Shown: in pieces, positions 1 to 6,072 of the stretch
How the letters are laid out: the number at the start of each line of letters is the position of its first letter
Numbering within the stretch: the first letter of the stretch is position 1
From: Candidatus Mediterraneibacter stercorigallinarum
Lineage (GTDB): Bacteria > Bacillota > Clostridia > Lachnospirales > Lachnospiraceae
Direction: 5' to 3'
Assembly (NCBI GenBank): GCA_019116185.1
Contig: DXCD01000121.1
Coordinates: forward strand, 1 to 12,707
DNA length: 12,707 bases
Notes under the pieces: model-generated
What the model was told of the DNA's origin: nothing
The model's input: the letters and a program-made list of their open reading frames with translations, nothing else
Databases searched by the model: none
Translations under genes and position numbers: made by a program

Positions 1-63
1 TACGTATCCGGCATATGGCTGATAGACTTAACTTATGTTCCCGGTGGTCCGTACCTCCTTTAC

Positions 64-168
64 TTAAATTCCTGCCGAACTTTTGGTTCTCTGATGATCT
101 TCTTCTGATATAGATTTTACTTCTCTCATAACTTTCTCGTCATTATGATCTTTCTCTATATCTTCCAT
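64..168 (-). pseudogene. Small coding-like remnant, unknown function
   Basis: A minus-strand open frame encodes a very hydrophilic, acidic 34-residue stretch (starts MEDIEKDHND, ends SSAGI) from the first ATG to a TAA. The open frame extends upstream with coding-like composition (EYRDWEW) to about base 197, where a stop is met and the DNA becomes AT-rich. No good ribosome binding site precedes the ATG. This looks like the 3' end of a gene that lost its 5' part, though a genuine small protein cannot be excluded. Just after its stop the minus strand carries AAGGAGG (54-60), but no ATG, GTG or TTG follows at a usable distance. I do not recognise the family. Confidence 0.3.
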
Positions 169-359
169 CCATTCCCAATCACGATATTCAGCAGGTTAAT
201 AAAACTTTTTCTGAATTTTCTTTCAAATAAAAAATAACTATGTATCTTTGTTTGATTGATTATTCATTTAGTTTTATTTGTTGGTATTATAATAACACTC
301 ATATTTGGATTTGTCAATAAATAATTAGTTAATTTTATAAAAATAATTAAATTATCTGT

Positions 360-409
360 TAATATCGGATTGGACTGTTGCCGGTTGACTTCCGGGCTGT
401 CCGATATTA
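360..409. promoter_or_regulatory. Perfect 10-bp inverted repeat embracing the asnA promoter
   Basis: TAATATCGGA at 360-369 is exactly repeated in inverse as TCCGATATTA at 400-409, with 30 bases between. A second small dyad, CCGG (381-384) and CCGG (392-395), lies inside. The right arm overlaps the first two bases of the -10 box and the left arm lies just upstream of the -35 box. No T-run follows, so it is not an intrinsic terminator. An operator for a dimeric or looping repressor of asnA is the best inference; a 5'-leader hairpin is possible if an upstream promoter is used. Confidence 0.55.
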
Positions 410-413
410 GAAT
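385..413 (+). promoter_or_regulatory. sigmaA promoter of asnA
   Basis: TTGACT (385-390), a 17-base spacer and TAGAAT (408-413) match the sigmaA consensus at 10 of 12 positions, placing the transcription start near 420 and giving a ~40-base leader. The asnA ribosome binding site AAGGGAG lies at about 444-450. A second, weaker candidate is TTGTCA (311-316), 17 bases, TTTATA (334-339). Confidence 0.6.
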
Positions 414-459
414 AAAATGTAAATTTCAATTTTAAACTAACCAGAAGGGAGCCTTTACA

Positions 460-1470
460 ATGGAACAGTTAAGAATACCCGAAGGCTATTATTCTCCCCT
501 TACGATTCGTGAGACGGAGGTTGCCATCAAAGAAGTAAAAGATCATTTTGAGCGGGCGCTTGCCAAAGCGCTGCACCTGACACGCGTATCAGCCCCGCTG
601 TTCGTACGCCCGGAGTCCGGGTTAAATGACAATTTAAATGGCGTGGAGCGTCCGGTATCCTTTGGGATCAAAGAGCAGGATGAAGCGCCTGCGGAGATCG
701 TACACTCTCTGGCAAAGTGGAAGAGATATGCGCTCAAGAGTTACGGGTTTCATTCCGGGGAAGGGCTCTATACTGATATGAGCGCCATCCGGAGGGATGA
801 GGACACGGATAATATCCATTCCATCTATGTGGATCAGTGGGATTGGGAGAAGGTCATCTCAAAAGAAGAGCGGAATATGGAGACTCTTGAATACACGGTA
901 CGTAAGGTTTACAGTGCCCTGAAGGATACAGAAGATTATATATCCAGGAGATATAACTACATTGAACCGCTGCTTCCGGACGATATCTTTTTTATTACAT
1001 CTCAGGAACTGGAAGATATGTTCCCTGACTGTACGCCGAAGGAGAGAGAGAAGCGGATCGTGAAGGCAAAAGGCGCGGTGTTTATCTCACAGATCGGCAA
1101 GGTTCTGGCGTCAGGAGAGAAGCATGACGGACGTGCCCCGGACTATGATGACTGGGAGTTAAACGGCGATATCATCGTTTATTATCCGGTGCTTGATATT
1201 GGGCTGGAGCTTTCTTCCATGGGAATCCGCGTGGATGAAGCTGCCCTGCAGAGCCAGCTTAAGACTGCCGGATGTGAGGAGCGCGCGGAACTGCCATTCC
1301 AGAAATCGCTGCTCAATGGCGAGCTGCCTTATACAGTGGGAGGCGGAATCGGACAGTCCCGTATCTGCATGTACTATCTGAGGAAAGCCCACATCGGCGA
1401 AGTTCAGTCTTCACTCTGGCCGGAGGATGTGGCGGCAAGGGCGAAGGAAAACGGGATCAACCTTTTATAG
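460..1470 (+). CDS. asnA: Aspartate--ammonia ligase (asparagine synthetase A)
   Basis: This gene encodes the cytoplasmic ammonia-dependent asparagine synthetase, which makes Asn from Asp, NH3 and ATP through an aspartyl-adenylate. At 336 residues it matches the ~330-residue family, whose fold is that of class II aminoacyl-tRNA synthetases. Visible hallmarks are the N-terminal RVSAPLFV...GLNDNLNG block (residues 42-61), the motif-2-like GLYTDMSAIRRDED (103-115) with its ATP-contacting arginines, SIYVDQWDWE (121-130), and the motif-3-like GGGIGQSR (294-301) near the C terminus. The ATG is well supported by AAGGGAG about nine bases upstream. The gene is complete and followed 39 bases later by a HAD phosphatase gene that may be co-transcribed. 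Regulation is probably through the promoter-embracing inverted repeat. Confidence 0.97.
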   Translation: MEQLRIPEGYYSPLTIRETEVAIKEVKDHFERALAKALHLTRVSAPLFVRPESGLNDNLNGVERPVSFGIKEQDEAPAEIVHSLAKWKRYALKSYGFHSGEGLYTDMSAIRRDEDTDNIHSIYVDQWDWEKVISKEERNMETLEYTVRKVYSALKDTEDYISRRYNYIEPLLPDDIFFITSQELEDMFPDCTPKEREKRIVKAKGAVFISQIGKVLASGEKHDGRAPDYDDWELNGDIIVYYPVLDIGLELSSMGIRVDEAALQSQLKTAGCEERAELPFQKSLLNGELPYTVGGGIGQSRICMYYLRKAHIGEVQSSLWPEDVAARAKENGINLL

Positions 1471-1509
1471 AAACAATAGAAAGATTGCAGATTAAAAGAG
1501 GAAATTTCC

Positions 1510-2103
1510 ATGAAATACAAAAACGTGGTCTTTGATTATGGGAATGTGATCGGAAGATTTGACGGGAGGTATATGCTGGGGCAGTTCTGCGAGTCCGAAA
1601 AGGACTGCAGCCTGCTCGCGCCTATTATCTATGCCAGATGGCAGGAGCTGGACAAAGGAACGGTCAGCTATGATGAATATGTAGAAAATATCGTCTCTTC
1701 TGTCCCGGCGCGTCTGGAAGATACTGTGCGCAGCTTCTTCCGCGGCTGGCCGGACTGTATCACTCCGATCCGGGAGACGCAGGAGCTGATCGATGAGCTG
1801 CACGCAGAAGGAGTACCGATGTACCTGCTGTCCAATGCGCCGACTTATTTTGCGGAATGGGCGTCAGGATCTGAGGTGCTTAAGAAGTTCAGGGGGGGCG
1901 TATTTTCTGCTCCGCTGAAGATGGCGAAGCCTGATCCTGCGATCTACCGTTATCTGTTTGAGACATATTCACTGAACCCTGAGGAATCGTTCTTTATCGA
2001 TGATCTTGAAGCGAATGTTGAAGCGGGAAGAGCGCTCGGCATGGAAGGCATCATATATACGGGAGATACCAGTAAAGTAAAAGCCGCTCTCGGCATGATC
2101 TGA
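1510..2103 (+). CDS. HAD-superfamily phosphatase, YihX-like
   Basis: This is a 197-residue cytoplasmic HAD hydrolase of subfamily IA. Motif I is VVFDYGNV with nucleophile D9, and the +2 position is Gly rather than the usual acid/base Asp. The same D-x-G-N-V pattern occurs in E. coli YihX, a glucose-1-phosphate phosphatase. Motif II is LLSNA (S108), motif III is K140 in MAKPDPAIY, and motif IV is FFIDDLEANVEAG (D164, D165). The segment between motif I and II is a helical cap of the usual length. An AAGAGGAAA-type ribosome binding site precedes the ATG. It lies 39 bases after asnA with no terminator seen between them, so an operon is likely. The physiological substrate cannot be read from the sequence; a sugar phosphate is the family-based guess. 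Confidence 0.88.
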   Translation: MKYKNVVFDYGNVIGRFDGRYMLGQFCESEKDCSLLAPIIYARWQELDKGTVSYDEYVENIVSSVPARLEDTVRSFFRGWPDCITPIRETQELIDELHAEGVPMYLLSNAPTYFAEWASGSEVLKKFRGGVFSAPLKMAKPDPAIYRYLFETYSLNPEESFFIDDLEANVEAGRALGMEGIIYTGDTSKVKAALGMI

Positions 2104-2110
2104 TACTGTT

Positions 2111-2160
2111 CCGGCGTTAATGCCGGCGGTGTCGGATCACGCCGCTGAGGCGGCTTTTTT
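2111..2160 (+). terminator. Intrinsic terminator of the asnA-HAD unit
   Basis: The hairpin GCCGC (2141-2145), loop TGAG, GCGGC (2150-2154) is directly followed by six T (2155-2160). A preceding hairpin, CCGGC (2111-2115), six bases, GCCGG (2122-2126), lies just after the HAD stop codon. The T-run is only on the plus-strand side. Confidence 0.85.
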
Positions 2161-2192
2161 GATGTTCACAGTTAAATTTTATATGCGGCAGG

Positions 2193-2675
2193 TCAGTCTT
2201 TTCCGCTTTTCTCTTTCGTATCCGCAAGGGATATTACGGATAAAAACGCTGCTCCCGCGGCAATGAAAAAATCTGCCAGGTTGTAAGTGATGGATGACAG
2301 TTTTTTGCTTTTGCATTTAAAGCCTATATAGTCTGCCACATGCCCCCTGGTAAAGCGGTCAAATGTATTGCTCCATGCGCCGGCTGTCATCAGCGAAAGG
2401 GCTTTCTTCTTCCAGAAGCCTTTTTTTCGGAAAAGGGCCAGCGCGTAAAGGAAACTTACGGTTCCTGCCGCGGCAAGAGAGAGCCATTTTACGATGCCGG
2501 GCTTGTCAGCCAGAAGATTAAGGCACATCCCCGGATTGGAAACCCGCCGCAGGACGACGTGTTCTGTGAGCGGCTTTTCTTCGCCCTTGTCCATATTTTG
2601 TTCTGTATAAGATTTTAGTATCTGATCTGCCGCGAACAGAATGCCTGTCCCGCATAGAAACCAACGCTTTTTCAT
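2193..2675 (-). CDS. Divergent signal peptidase II-like (LspA family) membrane protein
   Basis: This 160-residue polytopic membrane protein resembles lipoprotein signal peptidase. N-terminal ADQILK (16-21) matches the family D-x-x-x-K block, and LRRVSNPGM (42-50) matches the N-x-G block. The first catalytic aspartate lies in SNTFDRFTRGHVADYI (D106) and the second in YNLADFF (D135). Both catalytic Asp residues are kept, so activity is plausible. However, the usual GG-x-x-GN before the first Asp reads AGAWSN, and the loop after the first membrane segment is strongly charged. Four hydrophobic segments fit the family topology. The ATG at 2675 is preferred because AGGAG sits about six bases upstream; a GTG at 2702 is an unlikely longer start. 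It lies 32 bases downstream of the zinc-ribbon gene and is probably in one operon with it. It is likely a paralogue specialised for unusual substrates, not necessarily the housekeeping LspA. Confidence 0.75.
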   Translation of the reverse strand: MKKRWFLCGTGILFAADQILKSYTEQNMDKGEEKPLTEHVVLRRVSNPGMCLNLLADKPGIVKWLSLAAAGTVSFLYALALFRKKGFWKKKALSLMTAGAWSNTFDRFTRGHVADYIGFKCKSKKLSSITYNLADFFIAAGAAFLSVISLADTKEKSGKD

Positions 2676-2707
2676 AGGTTCTCCTGTCTGATTCCCGGTC
2701 ACCCGGA

Positions 2708-3346
2708 CTATTTCTGATTCATCTTTTCGGCTGCTTTATCTGCGGCTTCGCTGACTTTATCCGCAGCCTTCTGTGCCATTTCTTCAGCCTTGTCAGCAGC
2801 TTTGTCTATGGCTTCTCCTGTTTTTTCAGCCGCTTTCTGTGCCATGCTTCCGGCTTTCTTTGCAGCGTCTTCGGCTTTTTCCGCCATATTCTCCATAGTG
2901 TCTGCGACTTTTTCCTTTATATTGTCAGCATAGTCGTCCGCTGCCTCTTCCGCAGCCTGTACTTCCTCTGCCTCCGCGTCGTAAACAGGCATCTTCTCAC
3001 CGCAGTACGGACAGTAAGACATATCCTTTGATACCATCCTGCCGCACCCTGAACATGCAGAAGCGCCCCGGATCTTGGCGATCTTTTTCTCATAGTCTTC
3101 GATCGCGGCCTCTCTGTCCTTGACTGCGTCGCACAGTGCTTTTGCAGATTCTTCAACTTCTTCGCCTGCTTTATATCTGTCGTAGATCGTGCGTCCGAGT
3201 TCCATGAGGTCTACTGCGTTTCCTCTTGCAAGTCCCCGGATCTGTCCTTTGATCCTCTGGATCTCGATCGCATCCCCTGCTTTGCTTGTGACAGTTTCCG
3301 CTGTTTCTCCAAGGCGTCTGCCCAGATCTTCAAAAAAATCTCTCAT
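2708..3346 (-). CDS. Zinc-ribbon protein with LEA-like 11-residue repeat tail
   Basis: This 212-residue soluble protein has three parts. An N-terminal helical region (MRDFFEDLGRRLGE..., residues 1-94) resembles clostridial 'DLG-KK' zinc-ribbon proteins. A zinc ribbon with C98-x2-C101 and C112-x2-C115 (SGCG, CPYCG) follows. The C-terminal tail (about 130-212) is almost entirely Ala, Lys, Glu, Asp and Met. In the tail, 11-residue units run from 167 (SMAQKAAEKTG, EAIDKAADKAE, EMAQKAADKVS, EAADKAAEKMN), giving one amphipathic helix like LEA or apolipoprotein repeats. The frame is open up to 3439, but that start would lie inside the promoter. ATGs at 3355, 3352 and 3346 are possible, and GGGAG (3357-3361) is best spaced for 3346. 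Its function is unknown; a membrane- or polymer-associated role is inferred from the helix. It precedes the LspA-like gene. Confidence 0.8.
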   Translation of the reverse strand: MRDFFEDLGRRLGETAETVTSKAGDAIEIQRIKGQIRGLARGNAVDLMELGRTIYDRYKAGEEVEESAKALCDAVKDREAAIEDYEKKIAKIRGASACSGCGRMVSKDMSYCPYCGEKMPVYDAEAEEVQAAEEAADDYADNIKEKVADTMENMAEKAEDAAKKAGSMAQKAAEKTGEAIDKAADKAEEMAQKAADKVSEAADKAAEKMNQK

Positions 3347-3427
3347 CGTCATCATTCTCCCTTCTTCTTTCGTCCGTCCCGGACTTATGGGACGCCGGAA
3401 AAGATTCCGGTACGTCAGTTTATATTC

Positions 3428-3455
3428 ATTATACCCCATTCAACACTGACTTCAA
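3428..3455 (-). promoter_or_regulatory. sigmaA promoter of the zinc-ribbon/LspA-like operon
   Basis: On the minus strand TTGAAG (3455-3450), 16 bases and a perfect TATAAT (3433-3428) form a good sigmaA promoter, with transcription starting near 3421. The leader contains a hairpin (CCGGAA 3395-3400, TTCCGG 3405-3410). The promoter position rules out the longer start at 3439. Confidence 0.65.
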
Positions 3456-3529
3456 CAAATCCGCAAGGAATTTATACTTTTTTAACCGTTGGGACGTTTT
3501 GCCGGACAGGCAGGATGAAGGCAGCTTCC

Positions 3530-3558
3530 GCATACTTTTTTCGAAGTTATCATAGTAT
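3530..3558 (+). promoter_or_regulatory. Candidate sigmaE-like sporulation promoter for the S8 peptidase
   Basis: GCATACT (3530-3536), a 14-base spacer and CATAGTAT (3551-3558) resemble the mother-cell sigmaE consensus (KMATATT, 14-15 bases, CATACAnT): six of seven and about six of eight positions. No convincing sigmaA -35/-10 pair was seen in this gap. The start codon lies 28 bases after the -10 box, leaving a leader of roughly 20 bases that still holds the ribosome binding site. The match is suggestive only. Confidence 0.35.
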
Positions 3559-3585
3559 TGTTATAAATATTTCAGGAGACTTTTT

Positions 3586-5292
3586 ATGCCGGATCAAAAT
3601 ATATGCCGCGAACAGATCCTGTCTGAGGATTACCGCGATTTCATCGGAAATCATGTGCGCACTCCTTTTTTTGAGAGTATGATGCAGGAAGAACGGTGCG
3701 TGCAGGAAGCCGGATTTGATTACAGGTGCATTTATCTCCCCGCGGACCTGGCAGATCCCATCACTCTCTCAAGATATTCCTATAATTCTATTCCAAAATG
3801 TTACGCCCCGCTCAGTATGGAGACGCTCAATCAGTCAGGCATCCTGCCGGTCCAGAACTATCCCACGCTCCAGCTCAAAGGGCAGGGTGTATTGATCGGC
3901 TTCCTGGACAGCGGGATTGATTATACAAGCGGGCTCTTCCGAAGCCTGGACGGCAGGACCAGGATCGCCGCGATCTGGGACCAGACGGTCCAGACAGGGA
4001 CGCCGCCCCGGGGGCTTGCCTATGGAAGTGAATATACGGAGGAGATGATCAATGAAGCCCTGCGGTCAGAGACGCCTCTGGCGATTGTGCCCTCTGAGGA
4101 TGAGACCGGACACGGTACATACGCGGCAAGCCTGGCCGCCGGTTCAGCGGAGCCGGGGCAGCAGTTCCTCGGCGCCGCGCCGGAAGCAAGTATTGCGGTA
4201 GTGAAGCTGAAGCAGGCGAAACAATATCTCCGGGACTATTATTTTATCTCGGAAGACGCGGTGTGCTACCAGGAGACAGATATTATGCTCGGGCTCAGAT
4301 ATTTAAATGATCTTGCAAATTCACTGGGGCTTCCTTTGGTTATGTGTATCACTGTGGGGTCCAGCATGGGCGGACACACGAGTACGCTTCCCCTGCCTTT
4401 TCTGATCGATGGATACAGTATCCTGGCGAATCATATTTCCGTGATCGGAGGGGGGAACGAAGGGGATAAGCGTCATCACTACTATAATGTAATAGAGGAC
4501 GAGGAAGACACAAAGACCGTGGAGCTTCGGGTAGGGGAAAGTGTCCCGGGATTTTCAATGGAACTGTGGACAGATATCCCGAATATCCTCTCCATTTCCA
4601 TTATATCGCCTTCCGGGGAAAATACGTCCCGGATCCCTCTGCGGGTGGGGGCGAGCGCAGAGCTTGATTTTTTGTTCGAACGGACCAAGGTGTCTGTGGA
4701 TTACCGGATCCTTGTAGAAAGGAGCAACTCGGAGCTGATTTTTTTCAGGTTTGACGCCCCGGCGCCGGGGATATGGAAGATTGTTGTTGAGCCCTTGTCC
4801 GTGAATGACGGGCAGTTTCATATGTGGCTTCCCCTGACAGAATTTCTGGACGGAGAGGTGTTTTTTCTGGAATCTGATCCTTACTATACGCTGACGAATC
4901 CGGCAAATACCGACAGCCCGGTGGTTGTCTCATACTATGACGGGAACAGCGGCGCCGTGGCTCAGGCTTCGGGAAGAGGTTATACCCGCACGCAGCGGCG
5001 CAGGCCGGATATCGCGGCGCCCGGTGTCAATGTCCTGGGCGCCCTTCCAGGAGGACGCTTCTCCACACGTTCCGGCTCCTGTGCCGGCGCTGCCGTCACC
5101 GCGGGCGCCGTGGCGCTTATGCTGGAATGGCTTGTATATGTCCAGGAGGTGCCCGGCGTGGATTCCTATCAGGTGAAAAGCCTGCTCATACTTGGAGCGG
5201 TGCGCCCGAAGTCCATGGAATATCCTAACCGGGAGTGGGGGTACGGGCAGCTGAACCTGTACAATACGCTTGAGACAATGAGGCAGTTATAG
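3586..5292 (+). CDS. S8 (subtilisin-like) peptidase with Cys at the catalytic Ser position
   Basis: This 568-residue subtilase is of the clostridial type related to Csp germination proteases. The Asp block is GFLDSGIDY (D108), the His block DETGHGTYAAS (H176), and the oxyanion-hole Asn lies in GGGNEGD (N291). The nucleophile block reads SGSCAGAAVTAG, aligning residue by residue with the consensus SGTSMAAPHVAG, so C499 replaces the catalytic Ser. The codon is TGT at 5080-5082. About 180 residues between the Asn and Ser blocks form an inserted beta-rich jellyroll-like domain, as in clostridial homologues. No signal peptide is seen; the ~95-residue N-terminal stretch may be a pro-region. AGGAGA lies 7-8 bases before the ATG. 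It could be a thiol protease, a weakly active enzyme or a pseudoprotease. Csp pseudoproteases with lost catalytic residues are known in Clostridioides difficile. Confidence 0.9.
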   Translation: MPDQNICREQILSEDYRDFIGNHVRTPFFESMMQEERCVQEAGFDYRCIYLPADLADPITLSRYSYNSIPKCYAPLSMETLNQSGILPVQNYPTLQLKGQGVLIGFLDSGIDYTSGLFRSLDGRTRIAAIWDQTVQTGTPPRGLAYGSEYTEEMINEALRSETPLAIVPSEDETGHGTYAASLAAGSAEPGQQFLGAAPEASIAVVKLKQAKQYLRDYYFISEDAVCYQETDIMLGLRYLNDLANSLGLPLVMCITVGSSMGGHTSTLPLPFLIDGYSILANHISVIGGGNEGDKRHHYYNVIEDEEDTKTVELRVGESVPGFSMELWTDIPNILSISIISPSGENTSRIPLRVGASAELDFLFERTKVSVDYRILVERSNSELIFFRFDAPAPGIWKIVVEPLSVNDGQFHMWLPLTEFLDGEVFFLESDPYYTLTNPANTDSPVVVSYYDGNSGAVAQASGRGYTRTQRRRPDIAAPGVNVLGALPGGRFSTRSGSCAGAAVTAGAVALMLEWLVYVQEVPGVDSYQVKSLLILGAVRPKSMEYPNREWGYGQLNLYNTLETMRQL

Positions 5293-5328
5293 AAAGAGAC
5301 AGACATGATACGGCTTTTAAGAAATGTG

Positions 5329-5355
5329 AGCGCCCCGTTTTTGAGGGCGCTTTCT
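5329..5355 (+). terminator. Terminator after the S8 peptidase gene
   Basis: AGCGCCC (5329-5335) and GGGCGCT (5345-5351) form a perfect 7-bp stem with a 9-base loop, followed by a short T-rich tract (TTTCT). It lies 37 bases after the stop codon. The weak T-run makes termination likely but incomplete. Confidence 0.65.
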
Positions 5356-5415
5356 GCTTGACATTTACGGAGGATCTCCTGCACAATGAGTTCAGCAAAA
5401 AAAATGAGATTTTCT

Positions 5416-5446
5416 TGCAACAATTTCATGATCGGATGACTCTAAT
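5416..5446 (+). promoter_or_regulatory. Candidate ECF-type promoter upstream of the sigma factor gene
   Basis: TGCAAC (5416-5421), 16 bases and GACTCTAA (5438-5445) have the 'AAC' -35 and CGTC-like -10 layout of ECF-dependent promoters, as expected for autoregulation. ACTCT (5439-5443) and AGAGT (5454-5458) form a small dyad over the expected start region. No fitting sigmaA pair was found in this gap. Confidence 0.3.
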
Positions 5447-5511
5447 ATATATCAGAGTGAAATGGATATCCGTATTGTGCTTTTAAGGACAGCGAGGGAG
5501 GAGGGGTGCGG

Positions 5512-6045
5512 ATGTACGATTATGAGAACAGCCCGGAGCCGGAATTGATACGTCGGGCGAAACGGGGCGATATAAAAGCATTTTCACAATTGTATGCGAG
5601 GATCTACCAGGATCTGTATAAATTTGCCCTGTATATGACAAGACACACACAGGATGCAGAGGACGCGGTGAGTGATACGGTCCTGTCAGCCTATGAGAAT
5701 ATTTCCAGTCTTCGGAAAGAGGATTCTTTTCGGAACTGGATGTTTACGATACTCAGCAACCGGTGTAAGAGAATGCAGCGCAGCGGTCAGAAGGAGATAC
5801 CGAGGCAGGACGGCGCCCCTGCGGCAGGCGGCAGGCAGGAAGGGCATGAGCCTGATTACGCGCAGTGGCACGACGTTCGCCGCGCATTCGGCGAGCTGGA
5901 CGAGGAAGAGCGGATAATTGTGGCATTCTCGGTATTCGGCGGATACAGGAGCGAGGAGATCGGACAGATGCTGGACAAGAATGCCGCCACCGTGAGGTCA
6001 AAGAAGTGCCGCGCGCTGGAGAAAATGCGGAGCGCGTTGAGCTGA
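5512..6045 (+). CDS. ECF-type RNA polymerase sigma factor
   Basis: This 177-residue sigma-70 family factor has only regions 2 and 4, the ECF layout. Region 2 spans about residues 10-88 (ELIRRAKRGDIKAFSQLYARIYQDLYKFALYM... with DAEDAVSDTVLSAYENI and SFRNWMFTILSNRCKR). A charged linker (89-118) leads to region 4 (DVRRAFGELDEEERIIVAF...GGYRSEEIGQMLDKNAATVRSKKCRALEKMR, 121-174), a helix-turn-helix that would bind the -35 element. The ATG at 5512 is chosen because AGGAGG (5499-5504) sits seven bases upstream; a GTG at 5506 overlaps the ribosome binding site and is less likely. The gene ends 27 bases before a membrane beta-propeller gene, the usual arrangement of a sigma factor with its membrane anti-sigma partner. 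The target regulon is unknown. Confidence 0.93.
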   Translation: MYDYENSPEPELIRRAKRGDIKAFSQLYARIYQDLYKFALYMTRHTQDAEDAVSDTVLSAYENISSLRKEDSFRNWMFTILSNRCKRMQRSGQKEIPRQDGAPAAGGRQEGHEPDYAQWHDVRRAFGELDEEERIIVAFSVFGGYRSEEIGQMLDKNAATVRSKKCRALEKMRSALS

Positions 6046-6072
6046 GAGTGGAAGATTCAGGAGGTGACGGAT

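Noticed and set aside
1..60. Minus-strand similarity to 5S rRNA (AAGTTAAG followed by TATCAGC)
   Set aside because: Only a short word matches; the flanking conserved 5S blocks are absent and the usual stem pairing is not visible.
301..459. T-box or riboswitch before asnA
   Set aside because: No T-box bulge sequence, no terminator/antiterminator pair, and the best promoter leaves only ~40 bases of leader.
2708..3439. Longer zinc-ribbon protein starting MGYNEYK at 3439
   Set aside because: The extra codons run through the TATAAT promoter and an obvious GGGAG ribosome binding site; the start near 3346-3355 fits better.
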